A model generated the notes under the pieces. It ran no database searches. It saw nothing but the letters and a program-made list of their open reading frames with translations, and was not told the DNA's origin. A DNA stretch of 64,000 nucleotides from Thioclava sp. SK-1 (GTDB taxonomy: Bacteria > Pseudomonadota > Alphaproteobacteria > Rhodobacterales > Rhodobacteraceae): contig NZ_MDHA01000040.1 in assembly GCF_001705665.1 (NCBI RefSeq), positions 1 to 64,000 of the forward strand. Direction: 5' to 3'. A program made the position numbers and the translations under genes. This document shows, piece by piece, positions 27,861 to 37,026 of the stretch. Each line of letters begins with the position of its first letter. Position 1 is the stretch's first letter.

Positions 27861-27878
27861 AGGTATCGCCTGATACCT
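27861..27878. promoter_or_regulatory. AGGTATC-GCCT-GATACCT dyad in the benA/lysR divergent region
   Basis: Perfect 7-bp inverted arms lie about 145 bp upstream of benA and 116 bp upstream of the LysR gene. The GTAT and ATAC cores are the half-sites recognised by BenM/CatM-type LysR proteins, though in the opposite order to the classical site. This is probably the main activator site. Confidence 0.6.
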
Positions 27879-27975
27879 CCCTGTCGGCAGCGTCCTCCTC
27901 TAGCCGACCTAACCAGGCGTGGTTTAATGTGACAAAGGGAGAGAGGTTTGGCCAAGACTGAGTTGGTCTGCCTTT

Positions 27976-27990
27976 ATACTTGGGGGGTAT
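27976..27990. promoter_or_regulatory. ATAC-N7-GTAT, BenM/CatM-type site at the lysR start
   Basis: ATAC, seven bases, GTAT matches the established BenM/CatM consensus exactly. It ends 3 bp before the LysR start codon, so a bound regulator would cover the ribosome-binding region and repress its own gene. No separate Shine-Dalgarno is evident apart from the GGGGGG within the spacer. Confidence 0.65.
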
Positions 27991-27993
27991 AAT

Positions 27994-28926
27994 ATGGAAA
28001 TGAGGCATCTGCGCTATTTCGTGGCGGTCGCGCGTGAAAGGAACTTCTCACGTGCGGCAGAGGCACTGAACATGGCGCAACCACCGTTAAGTCGACAAAT
28101 CCGCGCATTGGAGCAAGAGCTGGGCACGGCCCTGATCGACCGAAGCGCCCGGCCATTACGGCTGACCTCCTCGGGGCGGCTTTTTCTGGAGCAAGCCGAA
28201 CAAATTCTGGCCCATGCCGAGGCCACCAAACAGATGATCGAACGGTCTTCGCAATCGGATAAGCTAAGCGTCGTGTTCGGCTTTGTCGCGTCGACCATGT
28301 ATGGACGTTTCCCGGCATTGATCCGGGATTTCCGTAAACACGCGCGCGATGTCGATGTCAACCTGGTTGAGATGAGCAGCCTTGAACAGATCGGCGCACT
28401 TAAGGAAGGTCGCATCGACGCGGGCTTTGGCACGCAACGGTTCGAGGACCCTGCGGTGCGAAGGGTCTTGTTACGGGAAGAAAAGATGGTCGTCGCTCTG
28501 CCAGAGGCTCATCCATTGGCGGCGGGCCGAACGCCGCTGAGCCTGGCGCGGATCGCGCAAGAGCCGCAAATCCTTTACCCCAGCAAACCGCGCCCCAGCT
28601 ATGCAGATCAGGTGTTGGCGGTATTCCACGATCACGGCCTTACTCCCGCAATCGCGCATGAGGCCCGGGAATTGCATATTGCCATCGGGCTGGTTGCCGC
28701 CGAGGAGGGGATCGCCGTTGTTCCCGAGTCGCTTGAACGCCTGCGCATGGACGGCATTTGCTACCGCGCGATCCATGAAGGCCCCACCTCACCGATTTTC
28801 ATGAGCTTCCGCAATGGTGATACCTCCAAGCCCATCTGCACCATGAAGGAGGTGATCCGAATGCGCTATCCTGATTGGGGATATGCGGTCCCCGAAGGCC
28901 TGCGCTGCACGGCGTCGCACAGTTAA
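27994..28926 (+). CDS. BenM/CatM-like LysR regulator of the ben operon
   Basis: This 310-residue LysR protein is divergent from benA. The HTH reads MRHLRYFVAVARERNFSRAA, then AQPPLSRQIRALEQELG, the BenM/CatM style. The effector domain holds ILYPSKPRPSYADQVL. The ATAC-N7-GTAT site at its own start and the second dyad nearer benA are what this family binds. Activation of benABCD by benzoate and/or muconate, with autorepression, is the expected role by analogy. Confidence 0.83.
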   Translation: MEMRHLRYFVAVARERNFSRAAEALNMAQPPLSRQIRALEQELGTALIDRSARPLRLTSSGRLFLEQAEQILAHAEATKQMIERSSQSDKLSVVFGFVASTMYGRFPALIRDFRKHARDVDVNLVEMSSLEQIGALKEGRIDAGFGTQRFEDPAVRRVLLREEKMVVALPEAHPLAAGRTPLSLARIAQEPQILYPSKPRPSYADQVLAVFHDHGLTPAIAHEARELHIAIGLVAAEEGIAVVPESLERLRMDGICYRAIHEGPTSPIFMSFRNGDTSKPICTMKEVIRMRYPDWGYAVPEGLRCTASHS

Positions 28927-29304
28927 AGGCGCCATGACATCGCCCCTTTTGCGGATCTTATGTAGCGTAGTAAGCGCGCAGGAAAACCCGGATCTTTCGC
29001 AAGATCATTGACCGTTCCCGCCCCCCCCCAGCGAAGGCCGGTTTCATCGACAAAGACGGTGCGCATATAATCGGTAACGGGCGTGAACACATTGACGTTT
29101 CGCCTGGCCAAAGCCTATGGCATGGTCGCGTTGGCGTGTCCGGGCATCTTGGCTTTGACATCTATCTTCACATACAAAATACCGACCTTGCCGCAACCAT
29201 CACCCTTCGCATCAATAGGGGGCGCGCTAAGCCATGGCGACACCAATCACCTGACGCCGCGCGCGGAAACGATCCACGGCGATGATAATAAAGGACATAA
29301 AGCA
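28927..29304. other. gene-free stretch with possible degraded coding remnants
   Basis: No intact gene is seen. One minus-strand frame (29111-28923) reads plausibly as protein (TDYMRTVFVDETGLRWG), and a plus-strand frame near 29120-29280 reads GRVGVSGHLGFDIYLH. Neither has a credible start or family assignment. They may be remains of deleted genes. The SDR ribosome-binding site (AAAGGA) lies at the end. Confidence 0.4.
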
Positions 29305-30078
29305 ATGAAACGCCTGAACGGAAAATCCGCCCTGATCACGGGTGCTGCACGCGGCATCGGCCGCGGCTTTGCCGAGGCTTACCTGCGTGAGGGCGCTACA
29401 GTCGCCATCGCAGATATCGACCTTGAGGCGGCTGAAAAGACCGCAGCCGAGCTTGGCGACAATGCCTATGCTGTTCAGATTGATGTCTCGCAGCAAGACA
29501 GTATTGACGCGGCCATCGCGGCTGTTGTGGCGCGGGCCGGTGGGATCGACATCTTGATCAATAACGCGGCGCTTTTTGATGCGGCAGAAACGGTGGACAT
29601 CACGCGGCAAAGCTATGACCGGCTGTATGCGGTCAATGTGTCGGGCACGCTGTTCACTATGCAGGCCGCAGCAAAGCAGATGATCGCACAGGGCAAGGGC
29701 GGTAAGATCATCAACATGGCCAGTCAGGCTGGGCGACGCGGCGAGCCGCTGGTGCTGGTCTATTGCTCTACCAAGGCAGCGGTGATTTCGATGACGCAAT
29801 CGGCGGGACTGAACCTGATCAAACACGGTATCAACGTCAATGCGATTGCGCCCGGTGTCGTGGATGGGGCCCATTGGGACCATGTCGACGCAATGTTCGC
29901 CAAGCTGGAGGGCAAGGTGCCGGGGCAAAAGAAGGCCGAAGTCGCCGCCGGGGTGCCCGCTGGGCGTTTTGCCCTCCCAGGCGATCTTACGGGTATGGCC
30001 GTTTTCTTGGCCTCCGGCGACAGCGATTATATTGTGTCGCAAACCTATAATGTCGATGGCGGGCAGTGGATGAGCTAA
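29305..30078 (+). CDS. polyol (sorbitol/iditol-type) dehydrogenase, SDR family
   Basis: This 257-residue classical short-chain dehydrogenase has TGAARGIGRG cofactor binding, INNAAL, a catalytic Ser region NMASQAGRRGEP and YCSTK. The C-terminus ends SQTYNVDGGQWMS. Length and the KRLNGKSALITGAARGIG start resemble the sorbitol/galactitol dehydrogenases (SmoS type) of Rhodobacteraceae, which oxidise polyols to ketoses with NAD. No polyol transporter is nearby, so it looks isolated. Start 29305 follows AAAGGACATAAAGCA; upstream in-frame ATGs give an unrelated leader. Confidence 0.78.
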   Translation: MKRLNGKSALITGAARGIGRGFAEAYLREGATVAIADIDLEAAEKTAAELGDNAYAVQIDVSQQDSIDAAIAAVVARAGGIDILINNAALFDAAETVDITRQSYDRLYAVNVSGTLFTMQAAAKQMIAQGKGGKIINMASQAGRRGEPLVLVYCSTKAAVISMTQSAGLNLIKHGINVNAIAPGVVDGAHWDHVDAMFAKLEGKVPGQKKAEVAAGVPAGRFALPGDLTGMAVFLASGDSDYIVSQTYNVDGGQWMS

Positions 30079-30425
30079 GGCAAGGCGACCGGGTTGTGAG
30101 CGGTCCCGATCTGGCCGTTTCAACCTGCCGCGCCGATGGGATGGTGTGAAATACCGTTCAGGCGCCGCACCTGCACCCATAGGATGAAATGCAGATTTTC
30201 GGGCCGGGCCAATCGGTCTACTGCGTTTGGGGGAGCAGCGCGACATTGGGTATCGACAGATTGCCAAACCGGCACGCTATCGTTACGCCATCAATGACCA
30301 AAAGATGGTATCTTTGGCGCAATGCGAATGGGCGCCGGCCCGTGCCAAAGGCCGGGTTCTGGGGCCTTGGGTCATCAACGGGGACCCTGTGTTGTCTGTC
30401 ACCTTCCGAAAAGGAAACTTTTGTC
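30079..30425. other. intergenic region without recognisable gene
   Basis: I see no gene with supporting motifs here. Frames are open on the plus strand but match no family. The metallophosphoesterase ribosome-binding site (AAAAGGAAAC) lies at about 30411-30420. Confidence 0.4.
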
Positions 30426-31541
30426 GTGTTTCAATTGGTCACCGGGGCGCTTGGCCTCTTTGTCGCGCTGCATCTTTGGCCGTTGTTACCTGCGTCCTTG
30501 CTGGTGCGGATCCTATCTTGCATCTGCATCGGGGTGATTTCGCAGCATCATTTTCTGACGAAGCTTGCCTTCGGCACGATGTTTTCCGCCGAGGTTCCGC
30601 GCTTTGTTGTGATCGGGGTGAATGTGCTTTTCGCTACGCTGGTCTTCGCCGCTGTGTTGTTTCTTGCGCTGGATCTATTGAGGCTGATTGTTGCGGTGGT
30701 GCGGCGGGCATGGATACCCCTGCCTTTGGTCGCAGGTTGGGGTGTTTTGGGGGTGGCGTTGGTGCTTGGGGTGATCGGTGTGGTATCGGCCATCGCCCAG
30801 CCCGCGGTGCGCCGCGTCGACATACCCATTGCCAATCTTGCGGAACGCTTTGACGGTTACCGCATCGTACAACTGACCGATCTGCACCTAAGCCGTTTGT
30901 TCCAGGCCCCCTGGGCCACCGAATTGGTGCTCCGCACGAATGCGCTGGCCCCCGATGCCATCTTGATCACCGGAGACCTGATCGATGGCACGTTAGAAGC
31001 CCGCGCGCGCGATGTGGCGCCGCTGGCCGATCTGCAGGCGGCGGATGGCGTTTTTGTGGTGTCGGGCAACCATGAGTATTATTTTAACCACGACAGGTGG
31101 ATGGCACATTATGCAGGGCTGGGAATGACGGTACTGCATAATGAACATGTCGTTCTTGGCGGGCCTGCGGCGGGACTGGTGCTGGCGGGCGTGCCGGATC
31201 GGTCGGCACATCGGTTTGGCCTGTCCGGGCCTGATCTTGGTGCTGCCCTGCGCGGTGCCCCCAAAGGCCTGCCGGTAATCTTGTTGAACCATCAGCCCGC
31301 CGACGCCCATCTGTCGGCGCAGGCCGGTGTCGATCTGCATCTGTCGGGGCATACGCATGGTGGTATGATCCGTGGTCTGGACGCCCTTATCGCCCGTTTC
31401 AACGATGGTTTCGTTTCCGGTCTGTATCGATTGGGGGACACGGCACTATACGTCAATAACGGCACGGCCCTTTGGCCCGGATTTTCCGTGCGCCTTGGGG
31501 TGCCGTCGGAACTGACGGTGTTTACGCTGGTGCGCGCGTAA
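30426..31541 (+). CDS. membrane-anchored metallophosphoesterase (calcineurin-like)
   Basis: The 371-residue product has three to four N-terminal transmembrane segments (about 1-125). A calcineurin-type phosphoesterase domain follows, with all metal-binding motifs: TDLHLS (Asp152, His154), TGDLID, GNHEYY and SGHTHGG. This is the YkuE/YaeI arrangement, in which the enzyme may act on lipid-linked phosphates at the membrane; the substrate is unknown. The start is taken as GTG at 30426, with AAAAGGAAAC just upstream, rather than an ATG at 30189 that would add an 79-residue leader without family features. Confidence 0.8.
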   Translation: MFQLVTGALGLFVALHLWPLLPASLLVRILSCICIGVISQHHFLTKLAFGTMFSAEVPRFVVIGVNVLFATLVFAAVLFLALDLLRLIVAVVRRAWIPLPLVAGWGVLGVALVLGVIGVVSAIAQPAVRRVDIPIANLAERFDGYRIVQLTDLHLSRLFQAPWATELVLRTNALAPDAILITGDLIDGTLEARARDVAPLADLQAADGVFVVSGNHEYYFNHDRWMAHYAGLGMTVLHNEHVVLGGPAAGLVLAGVPDRSAHRFGLSGPDLGAALRGAPKGLPVILLNHQPADAHLSAQAGVDLHLSGHTHGGMIRGLDALIARFNDGFVSGLYRLGDTALYVNNGTALWPGFSVRLGVPSELTVFTLVRA

Positions 31542-31609
31542 GGCGATAACACGGCCGTGCCGGATGCACGGAATGCTGATCGGCCCTGTCGCCTCGCCCC
31601 CCCTACCCA

Positions 31610-32866
31610 TCATGCGCTGCTGATTAATATCGCGCGGAAATCATTGACATTTGTCAATGTCGGGCCGGTAATCACCTGATCGCTAAGGGCAGCGAAAAAC
31701 CGGTGCGCATCATTGTCTTCAAGATAGCTGTCCGCGGCGTGTCCCAGCGCGGTGGCACGCGCAAGCGTGGTCGCATCGATGAAGGCGCCTGCCACTTCGG
31801 CGCCACCGTCGACGCCATCGGTGTCACAGGCAATCGCGGCAATTCCGGGCGCGCCGTTCAGGGCGATCGCCAGTGCCAGTGCGAATTCGGCATTGGGACC
31901 GCCCACGCCCTTGCCACGCCGTGTCACGGTGCATTCGCCGCCCGACAGCAACAGCATCTGTTGCCCCGGCGCAAGCTGTGCCTGCTCCCGGCGGGCCAGG
32001 GCCGCTTGTGCCTGTGCCAGAGTGCGGGCCTCCCCTTCCAGCGCATCGCCAAGATGGCGAACCGAAATCCCGTTTTGTTTGGCCAGCGCAGCGGCGGCGT
32101 CCAGCGATTGCGATGGTGCGGCCACGACGCGGTTGCGGACCGTGGCGAAACAGGCGGCATCGGGCGCAGGTGTCTGGCGCGGACCCTCCAGCACAGCGTG
32201 CTGTGCGGCCGAAAGCGAGATATTCCAACGCGCAGCAATCTCTCGCGCTTGCGCCTGTGTCGAACAATCGGGCACTGTCGGTCCTGACGCAACCAGCCCG
32301 GGATCATCGCCCGGTACATCCGAGATGATCAGCGACAGCATCGGGGCCGGTGCTGCCAGCGCCGCCAACCCGCCGCCTTTGACCCGTGAAAGATGTTTGC
32401 GCAGCACGTTCATCTCGCCTATCGGGGCGCCACTGACAAGCAGCTCGCGGCTTAGCGTTTGCTCCTCTTGCAAAGTGATCTTTCCGGCCGGGCAGCTCAA
32501 CAAAGATGAGCCGCCCCCCGAGATCAGCGCAATGACATGATCATCCGGCCCCAACCCAGCCAAAAGCGCGCATATGCGCCGCGTCGCCTTGACGCCGCGC
32601 GCGTCTGGCACCGGATGGCTGGCGGCTGCCACCTCAATACCTGTCAGGGGGCGCTCATACCCGTCACGGGTCACGATCAGCCCTTCGCACGGGCCCCATG
32701 CCGCCTCTACCGCTTCGCCCATCCGGGCAGAGGCCTTGCCCGCCCCTATGATCACAACGCGCCCTTTGGGGCGGTCTGGTAAGGCGGGTGCGATGACGCG
32801 CATCGGATCGGCGGCCGCCACCGCCGCGTCAAACAGCTCACGCAGTATCTGCTTATCCAAGTGCAT
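31610..32866 (-). CDS. glycerate 2-kinase (GckA/TtuD type, MOFRL family)
   Basis: The 418-residue protein has the two domains of the DUF4147/MOFRL glycerate kinase family. Motifs include VVIIGAGKASARMGEAVE, ALISGGGSSLLSCPAG, NVLRKHLSRVKGG and, in the MOFRL domain, LLLSGGECTVTRRGKGVGGPNAEFAL and DTDGVDGG. The family phosphorylates D-glycerate at C2; older annotation calls it TtuD hydroxypyruvate reductase of tartrate operons. It overlaps the upstream dehydrogenase by 14 bp. This fits conversion of tartrate-derived glycerate into 2-phosphoglycerate. Confidence 0.85.
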   Translation of the reverse strand: MHLDKQILRELFDAAVAAADPMRVIAPALPDRPKGRVVIIGAGKASARMGEAVEAAWGPCEGLIVTRDGYERPLTGIEVAAASHPVPDARGVKATRRICALLAGLGPDDHVIALISGGGSSLLSCPAGKITLQEEQTLSRELLVSGAPIGEMNVLRKHLSRVKGGGLAALAAPAPMLSLIISDVPGDDPGLVASGPTVPDCSTQAQAREIAARWNISLSAAQHAVLEGPRQTPAPDAACFATVRNRVVAAPSQSLDAAAALAKQNGISVRHLGDALEGEARTLAQAQAALARREQAQLAPGQQMLLLSGGECTVTRRGKGVGGPNAEFALALAIALNGAPGIAAIACDTDGVDGGAEVAGAFIDATTLARATALGHAADSYLEDNDAHRFFAALSDQVITGPTLTNVNDFRAILISSA

Positions 32867-33923
32867 CTGCCACAGCCTTACCGCAGGTTATAGTATCAGC
32901 TGTGCCGCCCAGATCACGGGTGCGCAACGCAGGTTCGCACAGCACGCGTTCAATCGCGGTCACGATCTCGGCCCCGGCTTGGGGATATCCCAGATGGTCC
33001 AGCATCATCGCCCCGGCCCAGATCTGGCCAATTGGGTTTGCGATCCCCTGCCCCGCGATATCTGGCGCAGAGCCGTGAACCGGTTCAAACAATGACGGGA
33101 AATGCCGTTCGGGATTAATATTGCCAGACGGCGCGATGCCAATGGTTCCGGTGCAGGCCGGCCCCAGGTCGGACAGGATATCGCCAAACAGATTTGACGC
33201 CACAACGACATCAAAACGATCGGGATTAAGAACGAAATGCGCCGTCAGAATATCAATATGGTATTTGTCGCATGTCACGTCCGGATAGGCCTGTGCCATG
33301 TGTTCAACACGCCCGTCCCAATAGGGCATGGTCACCGAAATGCCATTTGATTTTGTCGCCGATGTCAGGCGTTTGCGCGGGCGTTTTTGTGCCAGATCGA
33401 ATGCGTATTTCAGCACCCTGTCAACGCCCACGCGGGTCATCACGGTTTCTTGCATAACGACTTCGCGGTCGGTGTCGGGGAACATCTTGCCACCGATGGA
33501 ACTGTATTCCCCCTCGGTATTTTCACGCACGATCCACATGTCGATATCACCGGGCTTGCGCCCGGCCAGCGGGCTTTTGACACCGGGCATAAGGCGGGCT
33601 GGGCGCAGGCTGATATATTGGTCGAACTGGCGTCTGAACTGGATCAGGGACCCCCATAAAGACACATGATCGGGCACTGTTTCGGGCCAGCCGACGGCGC
33701 CGAAAAACAATGCATCCGCCGCGCCGATACGGTCTTTCCAATCATCAGGCATCATCGTCCCGTGTTTAGCGTAATAGTCACAAGAGGCAAAATCATGCAT
33801 CTTGAAGCGCAGGTCGATAGCATGGCGCTTTGCTGCTGCTTGCAGGACGCGCAGCCCCTCAGGCATCACCTCTTTGCCGATACCATCCCCGGCTATCACC
33901 GCGATATTCAAATGGGTGCTCAT
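32853..33923 (-). CDS. ttuC: tartrate dehydrogenase/decarboxylase (TtuC type)
   Basis: This 356-residue beta-decarboxylating dehydrogenase of the isopropylmalate/isocitrate family has IAGDGIGKEVMPEGLRVL at the N-terminus, the metal- and substrate-binding IVRENTEGEYSSIGG, the ATKSNG catalytic Lys region and PVHGSAPDIAGQGIANP for NAD binding. The tartrate dehydrogenase/D-malate dehydrogenase subgroup forms glycerate, oxaloglycolate or pyruvate from these diacids. Its neighbours (glycerate kinase, tripartite transporter, D-tartrate dehydratase) support tartrate. A paralogue is encoded 9 bp upstream. Confidence 0.82.
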   Translation of the reverse strand: MSTHLNIAVIAGDGIGKEVMPEGLRVLQAAAKRHAIDLRFKMHDFASCDYYAKHGTMMPDDWKDRIGAADALFFGAVGWPETVPDHVSLWGSLIQFRRQFDQYISLRPARLMPGVKSPLAGRKPGDIDMWIVRENTEGEYSSIGGKMFPDTDREVVMQETVMTRVGVDRVLKYAFDLAQKRPRKRLTSATKSNGISVTMPYWDGRVEHMAQAYPDVTCDKYHIDILTAHFVLNPDRFDVVVASNLFGDILSDLGPACTGTIGIAPSGNINPERHFPSLFEPVHGSAPDIAGQGIANPIGQIWAGAMMLDHLGYPQAGAEIVTAIERVLCEPALRTRDLGGTADTITCGKAVADALG

Positions 33924-33932
33924 TGTTCTGCC

Positions 33933-35009
33933 TCAATCGTTCTTGCCACGAAGCGCGGCAATCACTGCGTCCGTCACCATCTGTGTGCTGGCCGTTCCGC
34001 CCAGATCGGGCGTATGCAGTGCGGGGTTGGCGGTGACCGTCTCGATCGCGGCCATCAGCCGGGCTGCGGCAGGTGCTTCGCCCAGATGGTCCAGCATCAT
34101 CGCTGCGGTCCAGAAGGTTGCGACGGGATTGGCGACGCCTTTGCCAGTGATGTCAAAGGCAGAGCCGTGGATTGGTTCAAACATAGAAGGGGCATCGCCT
34201 TCAGGGTTCAAATTCGCCGTGGGTGCAACACCGATAGATCCCGACAAAGCCGCCGCCAGATCCGAAAGGATATCGGCATGCAGGTTCGTGGCGACGATTG
34301 TATCAAGGCTTTGCGGCTGCATCACCATGCGCACCGTCATCGCATCCACCAGCATCTTATCCCATGTCACATCCGGGAAGTCCTGCGCCACTTTGGCGGC
34401 AATCTCGTCCCACAGCACCATGCCATGGCGTTGGGCATTGGATTTCGTCACCACCGTCAGCAATTTGCGCGGGCGGGCTTGTGCCAACTTGAAGGCAAAG
34501 CGGATGATCCGTTCGACCCCGACGCGGGTAAAGATAGAGACATCTGTGGCCACCTCGATCGGCAGGCCAATGTGTGATCGCCCCCCCTGCCCGGCATATT
34601 CCCCTTCAGAGTTTTCACGCACGATGACCCAGTCAAGCTCGTCACGCTCAACGCCGCGCAACGGCGATGTGATCCCTGGCAGCATCCGCGTCGGGCGCAC
34701 ATTGGCATACATATCCAGTGGCTGGCAGATCGCCAGGCGCAGGCCCCACAGTGTCAGGTGATCGGGCACGTCGGGCGCGCCGACTGCACCGAACAAGACG
34801 GCATCAAAGGCGCGTAATTGTGCGGCCCCATCCATGGGCATGAATTCTCCGGTCCGCTTATAGCGATCGGTGGACCAGTCAAAGCTGGTCACGTTAAAGC
34901 CGAATTGGCCATCACGCGCAGCCAATGCGTCCAGCACCGTCAGGCAGGCGTTCACAACCTCCACACCGATTCCGTCACCGCCGATTGCGGCGATCTTATG
35001 CATTTTCAT
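33933..35009 (-). CDS. second tartrate/malate-type decarboxylating dehydrogenase
   Basis: This 358-residue paralogue of the next gene has AAIGGDGIGVEVV, VIVRENSEGEYAGQGGR, VTKSNAQRHGM and PIHGSAFDITGKGVANP. The substrate loops differ clearly from the neighbouring protein, so it may prefer another 2-hydroxy diacid or stereoisomer (tartrate isomers, D-malate). The start at 35009 follows AAGGAATG; an upstream in-frame ATG would overlap the permease gene. It lies 22 bp after the permease and is part of the same operon. Confidence 0.8.
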   Translation of the reverse strand: MKMHKIAAIGGDGIGVEVVNACLTVLDALAARDGQFGFNVTSFDWSTDRYKRTGEFMPMDGAAQLRAFDAVLFGAVGAPDVPDHLTLWGLRLAICQPLDMYANVRPTRMLPGITSPLRGVERDELDWVIVRENSEGEYAGQGGRSHIGLPIEVATDVSIFTRVGVERIIRFAFKLAQARPRKLLTVVTKSNAQRHGMVLWDEIAAKVAQDFPDVTWDKMLVDAMTVRMVMQPQSLDTIVATNLHADILSDLAAALSGSIGVAPTANLNPEGDAPSMFEPIHGSAFDITGKGVANPVATFWTAAMMLDHLGEAPAAARLMAAIETVTANPALHTPDLGGTASTQMVTDAVIAALRGKND

Positions 35010-35031
35010 GATTTCATTCCTTGTTAGATAG

Positions 35032-37020
35032 TCAGAACACAATGCCCGTGGGCATCCGAAGCAGCAGGACATTGGCCATCAGCCACCAAAAGACAGTGCA
35101 GATGGCTGCGCCAAAGATCCCCCAGATCACCCAAACACGGGCCGCGGGCCGGTCGTAATCCGCGATCACCATGATCGCGGCAAAAGCCATCAAGCTGGTC
35201 ATAAGGAAACCGAGCGCCGGTATCACAAACACCCAACCCAGCATGATAACCGCCAGCGCCACGCGCCGGCTGCTGCCAGCGGCAAAAGTCAGTGACAGGC
35301 GGGCCCTGCCAGCGCGGCGCAGGTTTTGCACAATCAACAGCCCCGAGAAGACCAGAAGCGCCAACGCGATGGTTTTCGGAAAAACCGCACCCAGCATCGA
35401 CATACCAGAGGCACCGGCCCAGATTGCCACAGCCAGACCGATGAACAGGACTGCAAAGCCCATGGCGGGTAAATCACGGGATCTGATCTTGGCGGTGACA
35501 GGGCTGGGGCTGTCGGCCGTTGGGCCTGCGCCACTGCGCCGTCGTGCCCTCCAGTCGCTCCACAGTGGGACGAATACTGTCAGCACTGCGGCGGCAATAA
35601 TGCCCAGGCTGATCGGGCGGTTAAAGAACATCTCTGGCAGACGGCCCGATGCCGCGCCGATCAGATAGGTCTGTACGAAGCCCTGTTCGGCAATTGATCC
35701 CAGCACCAGCCCCAGCACGATCGGCGAGGGCTGAAACCCATAGCGGTTGAGCACCCATGCAAAAATGCCCAGGCACACCATCAACTGCGCATCATCGACA
35801 TTGGAATGGATCGCAAAGGCCCCGATGATGGTCAATAAGGCGACTGTCGGCGCCAGCAGGCCTTTGGGCACCTTGATGATAAAGCGATAGGCATAGCGGC
35901 CAATCACCAACCCAACAGGCAACATAAGCAGGGTCGCGATCAACAGGCCCCAGATGAATGTATAGACGACATTGCCATCACTGGTGAATAGGGTTGGACC
36001 AATCTTGATGCCCTGCACCAGCAGCGCGCCCATGATGATGGCATCGGGCGGTGTGCCCGGAATACCCAGCACCAGCGTTGGAATGAAACCGCCGCCCACA
36101 GTGGCATTATTCGCCGCCTCTGTCGCTATAACGCCATCGGGATTGCCCTTGCCAAAACTTTCGGGCGCATGCGACGAACGGCGCGCCTCGGAATAGCTGA
36201 CCAGACCCGCAATGGATCCGCCCGCCCCCGGCAAGATGCCGATCACCGTGCCAATGACAGAAGAGCGCAGGACATTTCCCCAACGTTTCAAGGTATGGGC
36301 CGCGCTTTCTCCAAGGCGCAACCCCCCGGTGCCCGCAGGTTTCAAATGCGGATCGGGTGACGCGACCAGATCCAGGATGACCGGCACGCAATACAGCCCG
36401 ATGATCGCAGAGGTCAGATCAACCCCTGCAAGAAACCGCTGCATATCCAACGTGTAGCGCACATCACCGCCGACAACGGCCACCCCGATCATCGACAAGA
36501 ACAACCCGATACAGGCGCCGATCAACCCCTTGAGCGTATTGCCGACCGACAGCGTCGCAATCAACGTCAGGCCAAATATCGCAAGCCAGAAATATTCAGC
36601 CGGACCGAAGGCCAGCGCGACCTTCGCCAACGGCGGCGCCAGCAACAACAGCGCCAGCGCGCCCACGATGCCCCCAGCCACCGACGCCAGCGTCGCCAAT
36701 GAAATCGCCAAGCCCCCATCGCCACGTTTTGCCATCGGAAACCCGTCGAATGTCGTGGCAATGGCAGAAGGTGTCCCGGGCGTGTTCACTAAAATAGCCG
36801 CATAGGCCCCACCGTAAATTGCGCCCGTGTAGATCGCGCCAAGGGCGATCAGCCCCCCGGCGGGATCCATTGTAAAGGTAAACGGGACAAGCACGGCCAC
36901 CGCCATGGTCGCCGAAAGTCCGGGCAGCGCACCGATCACCGTTCCCAAGATCACGCCGACAAGCGCGAGCATCAGATTGAACGGCGTCAGCGCGTCGAAA
37001 AGATAGCCGAAAATGTCCAT
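35032..37020 (-). CDS. tripartite tricarboxylate transporter permease, fused TctA-TctB
   Basis: The 662-residue membrane protein combines the large permease TctA (about residues 1-500) with a TctB-like small membrane domain (about 515-655). TctA motifs include IGALPGLSATMAVAVLVPFTF and LGIPGTPPDAIIMGALLVQG; TctB-like helices follow. The two are normally separate genes, and no separate tctB is present here. The TctC binding protein is encoded immediately upstream, 6 bp away. The likely substrate is tartrate. Confidence 0.87.
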   Translation of the reverse strand: MDIFGYLFDALTPFNLMLALVGVILGTVIGALPGLSATMAVAVLVPFTFTMDPAGGLIALGAIYTGAIYGGAYAAILVNTPGTPSAIATTFDGFPMAKRGDGGLAISLATLASVAGGIVGALALLLLAPPLAKVALAFGPAEYFWLAIFGLTLIATLSVGNTLKGLIGACIGLFLSMIGVAVVGGDVRYTLDMQRFLAGVDLTSAIIGLYCVPVILDLVASPDPHLKPAGTGGLRLGESAAHTLKRWGNVLRSSVIGTVIGILPGAGGSIAGLVSYSEARRSSHAPESFGKGNPDGVIATEAANNATVGGGFIPTLVLGIPGTPPDAIIMGALLVQGIKIGPTLFTSDGNVVYTFIWGLLIATLLMLPVGLVIGRYAYRFIIKVPKGLLAPTVALLTIIGAFAIHSNVDDAQLMVCLGIFAWVLNRYGFQPSPIVLGLVLGSIAEQGFVQTYLIGAASGRLPEMFFNRPISLGIIAAAVLTVFVPLWSDWRARRRSGAGPTADSPSPVTAKIRSRDLPAMGFAVLFIGLAVAIWAGASGMSMLGAVFPKTIALALLVFSGLLIVQNLRRAGRARLSLTFAAGSSRRVALAVIMLGWVFVIPALGFLMTSLMAFAAIMVIADYDRPAARVWVIWGIFGAAICTVFWWLMANVLLLRMPTGIVF

Positions 37021-37026
37021 GGATGT

